From Enoplolaimus lenunculus (lineage: Eukaryota; Nematoda; Enoplea; Enoplida; Thoracostomopsidae): 64,000 bases of DNA. A program made the translations under genes and the position numbers. Under the pieces are notes generated by a model. It was not told the origin of the DNA. It worked only from the letters and a program-made list of their open reading frames with translations, and did not search any database. The DNA is taken from NCBI GenBank assembly GCA_030248215.1, contig JASANG010001218.1:62001-126000 (forward strand). Reading direction: 5' to 3'. Below are positions 11,311 through 21,620 of the stretch, in pieces. The first letter of the stretch is position 1. Each line of letters opens with the position of its first letter.

Positions 11311-11867
11311 TAAGATTAAAAAAACAGACATCATCTATTTTACCTATGAAATCTTTTATAATTTTTGTCAAACGGCAACGTTTTTTTAAGTTAAAAGTTT
11401 TGAAACTTTTGGTCCCAATTTTTGGGATTTTCTTCAGAAGCAGGCTCCAAAACCGATTTTCACGTCAATTTCTAAAAATAAACGAACATTGATTTTTATC
11501 GTTGAACTTTTTCTAGAATTTCATTGAATCGCACACCGAATTTCAGCTGTGAAATTGTTTCAAATTTCGTCAAATCGGCACCGATTTTATCGGTTAAATT
11601 TTTTCGAATTTTTGGTGAAATGGACACGATTTTTAATGGCAAAATGTTTTCAATTATTTTGATTCATAAACCGACACCGATTTAACAAAAGCAAACGCTG
11701 ATTTTTGCACGAAAATTATTTTCCAATTTTTGATATCGGATGAAGATTTTTGTTAGAAACAAAAACGAGTATTCAATCGATTTTTACCTATGAACTTTTT
11801 TCGAATTTTCACTCCAATTTTTGATAAATTTCAGAAATAGACACGTGTCTACCTACTGTAGCGACCC
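11311..11867. repeat. Degenerate AT-rich internal repeats
   Basis: Repeated words such as CGAATTTTTGG, CACCGATTTT and GGCACCGA at irregular spacing suggest a decayed tandem repeat of about 60-90 bp. No gene. Confidence 0.45.
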
Positions 11868-12105
11868 GAATAACAGAGCGGTGTAATAAGAAGGGGTTTT
11901 CATTTTGAGTCCAAATGGATGGGAGTCCGTGTACCTAATAAGAATCCGTAAGTGGATCAGTTCCCTAAACCCTAATTAGAGTTCATGAATGTCAAATATC
12001 CCTAATTGTAGTACACAAATAATTCCAGGATCAAATAAAGTTCCAAATAAAGTTGAGTTCGAAACTTTAAAGCATACTTAAATTTTGAAAGTATATATAT
12101 TCCTA
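11868..12105. mobile_element. Family N repeat, copy 2
   Basis: Aligns with 8052-8275: TAGCGACCCGAATAACAGAG, GGGAGTCCGTGTACCTAATA, CCTAATTAGAGTTCATGAAT. Confidence 0.75.
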
Positions 12106-12938
12106 AGTATAAAGCTTGAATTATCGCTCAAGGTTTTGTTACACGAGAAATAAACGTTTAATTCAACGAATACTTGCAATACCGGATATATTAGTAGCGA
12201 AGGGTGGCGAACGGTGGGTTAAAAACGAATAAACAGTCCGTGACCGAAAAAAAATAAATTTATTCTATGCTTTAATTTTGCTTTTTTGCAGAGTAGGATA
12301 TTTTTCACAAAGGTACGAAATTGTACATTTCATCATGATTTACAATAAACATTTGTTGTGCAATTACAGCTTTTTCTACTAAATTTTAAAAATTATCAAT
12401 CAGTTTTATACTGGTATATATAGTTACGTTTCTAGAAGCTACACCATTCATTTTAAGCCCGGTATTTCAACAAGAAACGACCTCGTTGTGAAATATGCGT
12501 TAACTAAAAAGAAACAGTTCAATAGTATCCATAAAGGTTTAATAGAAGACAATTTGCCGCATTGTTTCTAAATATTTTTATATACCGCAAAATCTATGTT
12601 AAATATTGTCGATCACTTTCTCTTCATGCAGTTAATACAACGAAACGGTTTAATAATCAAAATATTGGCCCATGGTACGCTGAGGGTCGTCCGGTTTTCC
12701 CGTCACAACGAGCAGAAGGGCAACCTAGGCAAACCAGCGAATGCCTGGTTTCGTATAAATTTATTTTACGCAGCGCCGCCTGAGACCGTTCATCGCCGCC
12801 GAACACCGGGCATCGTCGTTTGTTGCTGTTGGACGCCGCACGACTCAAATACATTTAAGTTTCAGATGTATCGCGGAACGACGTCCGGCACCACGCGGTT
12901 ACGCGCGTCGCTTAATTATTTCCGGTACAACGGGCGGC
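12106..12938. other. No recognised gene; GC-rich part from about 12640
   Basis: The last 300 bp are markedly richer in GC than the surroundings (GCAGCGCCGCC, CATCGCCGCCGAACACCGGG) and contain a TATAAAT. Open frames on both strands show no recognisable protein. It could be an imported fragment or a regulatory region; I cannot decide. Confidence 0.35.
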
Positions 12939-12962
12939 TGCGCTGTACTCGAGTACAGCGCA
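12939..12962. repeat. Perfect 24-bp palindrome
   Basis: TGCGCTGTACTC followed by its exact complement GAGTACAGCGCA. The arms extend with one mismatch to GGG...CCC. Confidence 0.95.
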
Positions 12963-13125
12963 ACCCGTAAGAAATGTTTCAATTTTGTAATACATTAATA
13001 GATTTAAGTATTAATTTATTTTAAAATGTCAACATTAGTCCCGACCGCAACTTTATATTGTCATTTTTTCACACTTTCATCACCCTTAACGTCAATGAGT
13101 AATTGTACAAGCCTAACTACACCAC

Positions 13126-13339
13126 GGCCAATGTAAATAACAGGGACGGAACAGTATTATAAGCATATTCCTAAGCCTAAAGCCTAAACCTAAGCCTAAG
13201 CCTAAGCGTAATAATAAGCTTATTCCTAAGCCTAAGCCTAAACCTAAGCCTAAGCCAAGCAAAAAAAATTAGTCTAAAGCTTAAGCTTACTCCTGTCGAG
13301 TTGCACAGAAAGCGTTCCGCCCTGATGTTTACGTGGGCC
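13126..13339. mobile_element. Family A element with CCTAAG arrays
   Basis: Ends GGCCAATGTAAATAACAGGG and CCTGATGTTTACGTGGGCC; interior CCTAAG runs separated by GTAATAATAAGCTTATT. Confidence 0.92.
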
Positions 13340-13429
13340 CTATACTAAAATCACAACTATTTTTAAGCGTCAAGTTTCAAAAATGTATTTTAGTCATGTA
13401 CTCGTATCCTCAGCTGTCTTTGTCCTGTA

Positions 13430-13580
13430 GTACCAGTTGGTGATAGGTTTAGCGTACTTTCAAACCAGACAACCAAGATTCGTTCAATTTTAAATCCGAT
13501 TTTGCAGATGCAATTTTATTCGCTGATTTGAAAAACTATCGCTAGCTGATGATAGGTGCTATATTCATTTGAGAATACAG
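13430..13580. repeat. Family F repeat copy
   Basis: ACCAGTTGGTGATAGGTTTA and GCTGATGATAGGTGCTATAT, then CATTTGAGAATACAG. Other copies are at 16495-16660, 22545-22765, 24515-24740 and 51205-51357. Confidence 0.65.
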
Positions 13581-13726
13581 TCTGAGAGTACTGAATATTA
13601 ATTTTAGTGTCACAGTGAAAACGACTACTAAACAAGATTACACGTCGAAATTTTGCGAAAAAAAAAGTTTTAAAAGTTCAAAAATGTTTTAAAATGGTGT
13701 TCAAATATTAATTTTGCAGTTTGGCA

Positions 13727-15115
13727 TTACTTCACCGCCATAATTAACGCAACGATGAGACCATACAAACCTAAAACTTCAGCAAAAATTAAAATCAAAA
13801 TCATTCCGACAAACAGTCGCGGTTGTTGCGCTGTTCCACGAACACCAGCGTCTCCAACGATCCCAATGGCGTATCCTGATGCAAGTCCTGCGAGTCCAAC
13901 GGATATTCCAGCTCCGAGTGCATTAAACGACCTGTAAAATGTAAAAATATCTTAATTCAGTTAGGGTGAATCAGGTCCATAGCCAATCCTCTGGAAAAAA
14001 ATTTAAGCGCCGCCTTCAACCTTGCGTGTAAGTCAATGAAAACTCTTGTATGCTCCTCCTGAAAAATATTTAGCCCCTCCCTAGCAAGGTGAGCTAGCTA
14101 CGAGCCCGAGGTGTAGGATTGTTCGATTAAATATTCCACTGACGAATACAACATTTCTTAGTAAGCGGGCCGATCTTGGGTATGTTGTGATTATCCCAAC
14201 TCAAACTTTTGTGTTAAGATTGAATGCTGAAAGCTGTGCTTGACTTCTTGCTCGATTCGCTGGCGAGGATTCTTTCACTACTGTAAACACGTTGGTGCCC
14301 CCGTTGCCAAATCCCATGGTCAGACCAGCCACCCCCCCACGCCCCATTTGGGGACCCGCCCCAACGAAGGTCTCCCACCCTAGCAAGATTTTAAATAAAC
14401 ACTAGCCGTTGATAATCATCAGAATTTGACAAATACTTTAATTATTACAAGGGGCCCCACCCTTAATTTTCTGGGGGCCACGTTAGCCTGCTCGGGTATT
14501 GGCGAACTCGTAGTTCCTATCCTAATTATAATGGGTTGGTTCTTTGCTTACTTGAACAAAGTTACATCAGCATGCAGCCCTTGCGCGATCACTACAGCAA
14601 CGACCAGACCGTAAATAGCAAGAATCCCAGCCATAACAACAGGTATGACAGATTTCATAATCAACTCTGGTCGCATAACAGCCATCGCCGCAATTCCAGT
14701 ACCTGATTTGGCGGTTCCATAAGCGGCACCAAATGCTGAAAACATTTATTCATTACTCTACATAAAGTCGTTATCATTTTTGAAATATACATTATTTTTT
14801 AGAAAATTTTTATAATTTTTAGCAAATATTTTGCAAAACAAAAATTGTCACAAATCATTTTTGCGTTCATATTTTCTCACGAAAAATTATCTCAAAATAA
14901 TGTTTCTAAGAACTGTTTTGATTTTATTGCGGTTTGGTGAAAATTAAAAAGTTCAAAAATTAAACTTTTAAGTCATGTCTCCGCACCACAGCCAGTATGA
15001 TTGAACCATTTTGGATGCATTTAAGCTAACCTGTAAATACCATTGCAGAAGTTGCACCAAGGACAGCAAAGAACGGTGAATATGCTGGCGGCGCATCTGT
15101 ATTACCTGCTTCCAT
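13727..15115 (-). CDS. V-type H+-ATPase 16 kDa proteolipid, subunit c (three exons)
   Basis: Membrane rotor subunit of the V-ATPase Vo sector; the c-ring carries protons across endomembranes and some plasma membranes. Exons on the minus strand are 15115-15031, 14735-14552 and 13931-13727. The splices are GT-AG in phases 1 and 2 and give 157 residues, within the family's usual 155-160. Visible signatures are [11 protein letters not shown] in helix 1, [15 protein letters not shown] and [17 protein letters not shown] in helix 2, [19 protein letters not shown] between helices 3 and 4, and [17 protein letters not shown] in helix 4. Glu141 in that last motif is the proton-carrying, DCCD-reactive residue. 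The start is the ATG beginning [10 protein letters not shown]; a CAG about 30 nt upstream on the minus strand could be a trans-splice acceptor. Intron 2 holds family-G debris. The sequence resembles arthropod and vertebrate c subunits more than C. elegans VHA-1/2/3 as I recall them. Clearly a V-ATPase c gene; the paralogue number cannot be given. Confidence 0.96.
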
Positions 15116-15187
15116 TGTTTTATTTTTTGATGTTTGTTATTCTGTACAACTAAAGAATAAACAAACAAAAATGACTGCTGTACACAT

Positions 15188-15265
15188 TAACCCACAAAGT
15201 TAAGGTTTAGGTTTAGGCAAATTTGTAAGCAAGCGTTTTCTTAAACCTAAGCCTAAACCTAAAAG
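15188..15265. repeat. Small hairpin of TTAGG-like repeats
   Basis: AAGGTTTAGGTTTAGGC pairs with CCTAAGCCTAAACCTAAA; a minimal element with telomere-like arms. Confidence 0.6.
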
Positions 15266-15291
15266 TGTTGGGGAAAGTGCACGAGAGCCTA

Positions 15292-15543
15292 CACTGTAAA
15301 TTCCAATGAGTTGATTAATCAATTCAGACGGAAAATTGGTCGTTTCTGGATATTTCTGAGTTAATAACAGTAAACAATTAACTCACTCTGAGTTGACTTC
15401 ATTCTGAGTGAGTTAATTATATTACTCAGAATGAGTTCAATCAATTCAGAATTGTGAGTTATGAAAGACGTAATTCAGAGCTCAGACCTCTGAGTGGATT
15501 CAACTCATTCTGAGTTAAAAACAACTCACTGAAATTTACAGTG
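15292..15543. mobile_element. Family C MITE
   Basis: CACTGTAAATTCCAATGAGT and CACTGAAATTTACAGTG, with TA duplications. Lies about 180 bp upstream of the V-ATPase c start. Confidence 0.93.
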
Positions 15544-16199
15544 TATGAATTATTGATGAGCCAAGATTATAACAGGGCTGATGTGACTCTTCAGGACGTC
15601 CTGTTTTCGATTAACGGCAATAAAATAGGTTTAGGCTTTCGGCTAATTATAACAAGGATGTTTAGGCGTAGGTGAACGGTTACGTTTAGGCTAAATATCC
15701 TTGCCCTGTCTGGCTTAGGATTGCAATATACTCAAGGTGTTGCACCATGCGGCGCGGATCGACGCTGGACATCCAAATGGACGTGTTATGCGGCAATACA
15801 CCGGGACTAAAATAAGTTGATTGAAAAGGTTACATAGCGCCACCCTTAGGTGTACGCCTAGGCTTAATTTTAGGAAAACGCTAATCCAGCTCAGATTCCT
15901 ATGGGCGCTATACATTTTTCTACGTGTGGCATACAATGGTTTTCGATGACTTACAAGCAAGGTTGAAAATTTTCTAATTGGGAGCGAAATTTTTTCAGGC
16001 GAGAGTGGCGTAAGCTAAATCAGATAAACTGAAAATCTCCCGAAGGACGGTCGGTCTTAAGAATCCTTTAAAGTTTTCGTATATCACTATTATCAAATAG
16101 GAATTGCAAAACTTGAGTAGGTGTTTTCAAATCTTGACCCTATGCAAGTTTTGTAAATTAAAAATACGACTAATACGGCCCTGTCTTATACATTGGTCA
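15544..16199. other. No recognised gene; family G fragment inside
   Basis: TTAGGC-like words at 15625-15720 and 15855-15890, and a family G fragment at 15945-16015 (GACTTACAAGCAAGGTTGAA). Confidence 0.4.
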
Positions 16200-16412
16200 C
16201 GAGAACTCAAAGTTACAACTTGCACGAAATACACACAGCTTGAAGTATTTCAAACGAAACATCACTTTCATTCCGAATCTTGACATTAATTTATATGTAT
16301 AATTCGCAGCTACAAGAACTTCAAAGCTGTTTTGCGACTGAATTTGCACATGCAAGTTGCACGTGCAAGGGTTTGCTGCGAGTACTTGCAGGTGTCAATA
16401 GGGTTTAGGCTA
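16200..16412. mobile_element. Family E, diverged copy
   Basis: AACTTGCACGAAATACACAC near one end and TTGCAGGTGTCAATAGGG at the other; GCACATGCAAGTTGCACGTG inside. Confidence 0.75.
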
Positions 16413-16494
16413 ATGGTTCAGGCTTTGGTCCGGTTTAGGCATATAAAAAAGCTTACGCTTAGTGGTACAATCGTTACCATTCTTACACCGTCCC

Positions 16495-16660
16495 ACGTGA
16501 AAAGATAGCAGCACAGTAGTGCATGTGTAGAGTAAATCATATACGATAAATGTGCTCAATTTTTAGCTTCAGCAGTCACTGCTTCGAAGGTTACAAGACC
16601 TATATCCAACTGGTGATAGGTGCTACGCACATTTGAGAATACGTGCCCTAAATCCTGAGT
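16495..16660. repeat. Family F repeat copy
   Basis: GTAAATCATATACGATAAAT, GTTACAAGACCTATATCCAA and GGTGATAGGTGCTACGCACA; ends TTTGAGAATACGTGCCC. Confidence 0.7.
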
Positions 16661-16737
16661 CTAAGCCTGAACGTAAGTCTCAGTGTATGCCTAAAAGAAT
16701 TGGTGGCAAAGTGTGCAAGAGCCTTAGAATATACTCC

Positions 16738-16825
16738 GCGGGCCCGTAGCCAAGGGGGGCAAGTAGGGGCTCACCACCCTGGAAAATTTTTAGCCCCCCT
16801 AACAAGGTGACCTGGCTACGGGTAC
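16738..16825. repeat. Family G repeat copy
   Basis: GGGCCCGTAGCCAAGGGGGG and CCTGGCTACGGGTACG form inverted ends; CACCCTGGAAAATTTTTAGC inside. Confidence 0.7.
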
Positions 16826-16991
16826 GTATTTGTTCCAGCCAACTTGCGTTTGCACACTTTGGGCGTGCAATCATTGATATTTTCGCATTTGATCCATCGT
16901 CGTACGTCAAAAAATTTTATTTAAAAATTGATCCATGCGGCAATAAAAGTGCGGTCTGGCGCCGTACAGTTACGGACGTCACCAGACGTCA

Positions 16992-17272
16992 TTAAAGCCC
17001 TATTCACACGTGCGAGTTTTTGCTGCGAGAACTTGCAGCTGAAACTTGCACTTGCAAGTTGTGTCCAAAATGACGTTCGAAAAACATTCAGCTGCAAGTA
17101 ATTTATTAAAAATCAAAGCTAATAATTTAATTCGCATGTGTGAATAACCATGCAAGTTCACTGAATTTAGTGCAGCCGCTTTGTCATTGGCTGATGAAAA
17201 ATGCACTTTCAGCGCGCGATTTGCAGCTGCAAGTTCTCGTAGCGAAAACTTGCACGTGTGAATAGGACTTAA
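16992..17272. mobile_element. Family E MITE, well preserved
   Basis: TTAAAGCCCTATTCACACGT and TTGCACGTGTGAATAGGACTTAA-type end; interior CATTGGCTGATGAAAAATGC. Confidence 0.92.
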
Positions 17273-17801
17273 CAGTATCGCACCACCCAAACTTTCTCTT
17301 TAACCAGTATTTCAGCCGCTGAACAACTGAACTAAAAACGAAACTATTTCATCTTTTTCAGATAAAACCAGCTTATTAATTCAGAATATTCATGGCATTC
17401 TACGTTCAAATCTGCTCTTGATTGCAGATAGCGCACCGTGGCAGAGGTCGATTTCCATTTTGTCATGGGAAAATCATGTTTAATAGTTTAGTTTGCGCAA
17501 GCGAGCCTAGCGAGCGAGAAAACTTTTTTGATCTCTGCACTCTGCCGGTTGAGGTATTCTTACAGCATACGTAAAGTGTCTTTTTCGAATGGTTCCAAAA
17601 TTGACTGGGAATATATCCCACCGTTTCCCTTTTATACGATCCTGAATACTACAGAAGTTTGACTCTGTATGTTATTTAAATTGCCAAAATTGAGTTGAGG
17701 AAATTACGGGCACCAGGACATTAATTTAATTTTGAATATAAACAGACAGTTGGTGTTTGTGAACCACAAAGTGCATATTATTCTTTTTAGAGAACTTTAC
17801 G
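17273..17801. other. Stretch with no recognised gene
   Basis: No element ends and no supported open frame. Confidence 0.35.
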
Positions 17802-17809
17802 CAATTATT

Positions 17810-18119
17810 GGCTCATGTTACTTAAGGGGCATCCAGGATTCTGGTATTTCTGGTGGATCTATAAAAGAGTGTATTTAGATTCTCGATCACATTTTTTGGC
17901 TTAGGCTTAGGCTTAGGCTTAGGAACACGTTTTTGCAACGCTTAGGCTTAGACTTAGAAACACGTTTTTGCAACGCTTAGGCTTAGACTTAGAAACACGT
18001 TTTTGCAACGCTTAGGCTTAGGCTTAGGCTAAGGAACACGTTTTTGCAACGCATAGGCTTACGCTTAAGCTTAGGAATACGCTTAATCTACTGTTACACC
18101 CCTTAAAGTAACATTGGCC
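17810..18119. mobile_element. Family B MITE with 8-bp duplication
   Basis: Flanked by CAATTATT (17802-17809) and CAATTAAT (18120-18127). GGCTCATGTTACTTAAGGGG and CTTAAAGTAACATTGGCC; four blocks of TTAGGC separated by AACACGTTTTTGCAACGC. Confidence 0.93.
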
Positions 18120-18354
18120 CAATTAATTGTATTCTGTGTATAAAAGAATGTACTCAGCGCGCCATTGTGTTTAGGAGTCAGCGGCTCCGTTATTCTACCC
18201 ACTTTTGTTGAGTAAATATTGCTTGCAACTGTTGTCAACTAGTCTTAAAGCGAGACTAAGCAAACATGGCCTTTTGCACGCTTTTTATTCACTAGTTTAG
18301 GCTTAGGCTAACGCTTAGGCTTTTGTTTTGGAAAAGGCTTAATACTTAAGCTTT
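18120..18354. other. No gene; degenerate TTAGGC motifs at the end
   Basis: TTAGGCTTAGGCTAACGC near 18298; otherwise nothing recognised. Confidence 0.35.
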
Positions 18355-18582
18355 TAGCCCTTTCTCACATGAATATTTTCAATTTCATATGAGATGTAAT
18401 TTCAACGTAAGATTCGATCCTAAAGGAGCTTGACGCTCGAGCCCGAGTAGGCTCTCACGTCTTGTGGAGATTTTGCACAGCGTATGTACGTTATAATTGT
18501 TAAACCCTGCTCACAGTGTGTGTATTGCTCATACGTTATTCTATTTAGTTGCTCATAGTATACTCTATGAGTGAAAGGGTTA
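18355..18582. mobile_element. Family Q element (piggyBac-like), copy 1
   Basis: AGCCCTTTCTCACATGAATA at left and GAGTGAAAGGGTTAA at right; ACGTCTTGTGGAGATTTTGC inside. Aligns end to end with 54158-54397. Confidence 0.75.
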
Positions 18583-18645
18583 ATTACGCCTTCGCCCATG
18601 CTTAATGTCTTGGCTTAAACTCAAAGCTAAACCGTAATCTAAACT

Positions 18646-19040
18646 GGCCAATGTAAACAACAGGCGTGGAACAGTATTATAAGCATATTCCATGAGCTAA
18701 AGCCTAAGCGTAAGCGTAACAATGAGTTTATTCCTAAGCCTAAGCCTAAGTGTAAGAATGAGTTTATTCCTAAGCCTAAGCCTAAGTGTAAGAATGAGTT
18801 TATTTCTAAGCCTAAGCCTAAGTGTAAGAATGAGTTTATTCCTAAGCCTAAGTGTAAGAATGAGTTTATTCCTAAGCCTAAGCCTAAGTGTAAGAATGAG
18901 TTTATTTCTAAGCCTAAGCCTAAGTGTAAGAATGAGTTTATTCCTAAGCCTAAGCCAAGCAAAAAAATAGTCTAAAGCTTAAGCGTACTCTTTTCTAGTC
19001 CCACAGAAAAACGTTCCGCTCCTGATCTTTACATGGGACG
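18646..19040. mobile_element. Family A element with a 36-bp tandem repeat of CCTAAG plus spacer
   Basis: GGCCAATGTAAACAACAGGC at left, CGCTCCTGATCTTTACATGG at right; flanks TCTAAACT / TCTTAACT suggest an 8-bp duplication. Between 18722 and 18955 the block CCTAAGCCTAAG + TGTAAGAATGAGTTTATT recurs seven times, giving matching LGLG and LSLS frames on the two strands. Confidence 0.93.
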
Positions 19041-19262
19041 TCTTAACTCAAGCTTAAACTCATGCTGTTTAAGAATGATCGTTGCATTTGCACATTTTGT
19101 ATCAACCAAATCAGCAGACCCGTAGCCAGTTCAACATGTTAGGGGGGCTATTTTGTTATCACAACAATTTCAGGCGTGGCCGAACTGTTTCCAGCAAGAT
19201 CCACACGTTTTCTAAAACAGGACGACCTCATTGGGTTTGTTTTCAGCCAATGGCGGCGCGTA

Positions 19263-19511
19263 CACTGTAAATTTCAATGTGTTGATTTTAACTCAGAATG
19301 AGTTGAATCACTAAGTCTGAGTTAGGACTATCAGCACTCAGAATTTTAAGTTGATTCAATTCATTTTGAGTTAATCAACTCAACCACAATCAAATCAACT
19401 TAGAGTGAGAATCAACTCAACTCAGAGTGAATGAATGTTTACTGATATTAATTTAGAAATAACCAACTCGCTAGGTATTATTGATTAATCAACTCATTGG
19501 AATTTACAGTG
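19263..19511. mobile_element. Family C MITE
   Basis: CACTGTAAATTTCAATGTGT and TTGGAATTTACAGTG, with TA duplications. Just before it (19100-19190) is a family G fragment. Confidence 0.92.
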
Positions 19512-20289
19512 TATTCCGAAAGCTTTAATGTACAAAAACTATAGCATTAATAGGAGTCTAAACATTAAAATGAAATGTGCCAATTAGCTTTTACACAGTA
19601 ACAAACGCCTTGCATAACACAAATAATGTCTTCTTTCAACTTACAAAGATAACACAAACAATACTTTTATTTCCTAAAGTTTAAAATTGCAATAAACCGT
19701 TTTAACGCGTTTCGTAGGTAAACGTACAAGTTTGTCATCAACTGATAACAAAATGACGAAAATTCATAGCTACCCAACTTTCGCGCAATAAGCCAAAACA
19801 ATCGTTGAAATTTATTAAGCACACAAGGTGTCAAAATGTTGACCGGATATCCGTTTTCGGTTTAATTCGGTGTTCGTTTCCGTTATGGAAATATTGTAAT
19901 GTTTGTTATTTTTATGCTCAAACTTTATGAAATAATGATCTACGAAAATTATTCAAAAATTAATTAATTTCTCTGCATCCGCTGGTTTTTTTAAATTTAA
20001 GTAAGCACGGCAAATATTTGCTTTCCTCAATTGTTTTGGCAGAAAAATAAAACATTTATAAAAGTTTTATACTATAATTTCTGTTTTCCGTTTCCGTTAT
20101 TGTAATCACTATCCGTTTCTGTTATTTTTACCATTTACAGCCTGCATAGTGGTATGATTTTTTCTTGCGAGCGTATAACATATAAACAAAATATTTATTT
20201 TGCAAGCGTTTTAGCTATTTTCCGCTCATAAATAACAAATATATGCCGTTACATGCGCTAATAAAACGTCAACAAAATTTTTCAGTTGA
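19512..20289. other. Stretch with no recognised gene
   Basis: AT-rich; CCGTTTCCGTTATTGTAATC near 20090 and CGTTTCCGTTATGG near 19873 recall family L. No coding support. Confidence 0.35.
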
Positions 20290-20585
20290 GTTTGTGCCCC
20301 GTTTAGAACCCTCAAACAAAAAGGGAACCAGGTGCGCTCAACTCTTCTCAGGAAAATATTTACTCTTCCTAGAAAAGTTTCAGCTCAGCTTGTGAGTCAT
20401 GTCGCATACCTTTCACCTGAAACTGTCGGGCCCTCCAAAAATGTTTAGCTAACTTCTGGGCTTCGAGATAAGAAAAATATCTACTCCTGCCACAAATGTT
20501 TCAGCTCAACTTATGAGTCGTGTCGCCTGTCTCACCTGAAACTGTCGGGCTCTCCTGTAATGTTAGCTAAGTTTTGGCCTCGAAA
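20290..20585. repeat. Imperfect tandem pair of about 125 bp
   Basis: GTTTCAGCTCAGCTTGTGAG... CACCTGAAACTGTCGGGCCC (20380-20435) recurs as GTTTCAGCTCAACTTATGAG... CACCTGAAACTGTCGGGCTC (20500-20555). Confidence 0.7.
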
Positions 20586-20814
20586 TTTAAAGGTAAGGTT
20601 AATACAACATCAATATATGTCTAATCAGAAGATATTACAATTGTTATTGTGGTATAGGATTTAAGAAAGCTGAATGTCATAACTCTTGTACCCAAACCCC
20701 TCCTGTTTGTGCTTGACCCTAAGCCAATGCTTAAACCTTAAACCTTAACCTATCATTATCCTTTGAGCTAGAAAATATGGGAGGCACGTTTGTATTGTTT
20801 ATACACTACTCAAA

Positions 20815-20970
20815 GCGTGGCTCATGTTACTTTAAGAGGCGTCCACGTTTTTAGTGGGTCTATAAAAAAGTAGGTTTAGATTTTAGATTACAGTTTTTGC
20901 TTAGGCTTTGGCTTAGGTTTATACGCTTAGGAACGCATTTTTGCAACGCTTAATAGGTTTAGGCACCAAC
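20815..20970. mobile_element. Family B element, truncated
   Basis: GGCTCATGTTACTTTAAGAG start, TAGGTTTAGATTTTAGATTA, then a few TTAGG motifs; right end missing. Confidence 0.7.
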
Positions 20971-21287
20971 GCTTTTGATCATGCGACTCGTTTATAAACC
21001 ATTGTCGTGTGTGAAGACAGATGACTGAAATTTTCCCAGAAAAAATAATAATTTCAGCAATTTTTTTTCTACAAATCCTTTATATTTTTGTTTGAATTTT
21101 TTTTTTACTTTTTCTCTTGTTTTTGGTGGTGTTCTGTATGTTTATTTAGCCTAAAAACTTAATGTTTTTCAACGTTTAATATGTCATGTGAAAAAATTTG
21201 TTGCGGTAAAATGGATTCTGTTTGCCGTGATTTTGTTCTAAAAAACTTCACCGTCGTTTTTTATGTGCGTCATTTTTGACGGCTCGA
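20971..21287. other. AT-rich stretch, nothing recognised
   Basis: Long T runs (near 21060 and 21095). No gene. Confidence 0.35.
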
Positions 21288-21466
21288 GTTACTTTTAGGG
21301 CCGGTCTGGTTTCTGGCGGGTCTGTAAAAGAGTAGGCTTACATTCTAGTCTACATTTTTATGCTTAGGCTTCGGCTTATAAACACACTTATATCAACGTT
21401 TAGACTTAAGCTTAGGTTTAGAAATATGTTTAATGTACCGTAACTACCCTAAAAGTCAATATTGGT
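21288..21466. mobile_element. Family B variant
   Basis: GAGTTACTTTTAGGGCCGGT at left and CCCTAAAAGTCAATATTGG at right; CTGTAAAAGAGTAGGCTTAC inside. It ends 155 bp before the BPI-like start codon, so it may lie in the promoter region. Confidence 0.7.
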
Positions 21467-21620
21467 TTGTTTTTTACTGAAGCATTGCATTTAATATTAG
21501 TCAAAACCGAATTCGTATCCCGCCGAAAAATTCTATTCGCTACACTGAATGAATGATGCTAAATTGGCCAATGTTAGGATACATTTTGAATGTGAATTAA
21601 ACTCAACAAAAGTAATTCTG

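Noticed and set aside
12596-12970. Possible gene in the GC-rich stretch
   Set aside because: Open frames on both strands overlap and none shows a known protein; the length is explained by high GC content.
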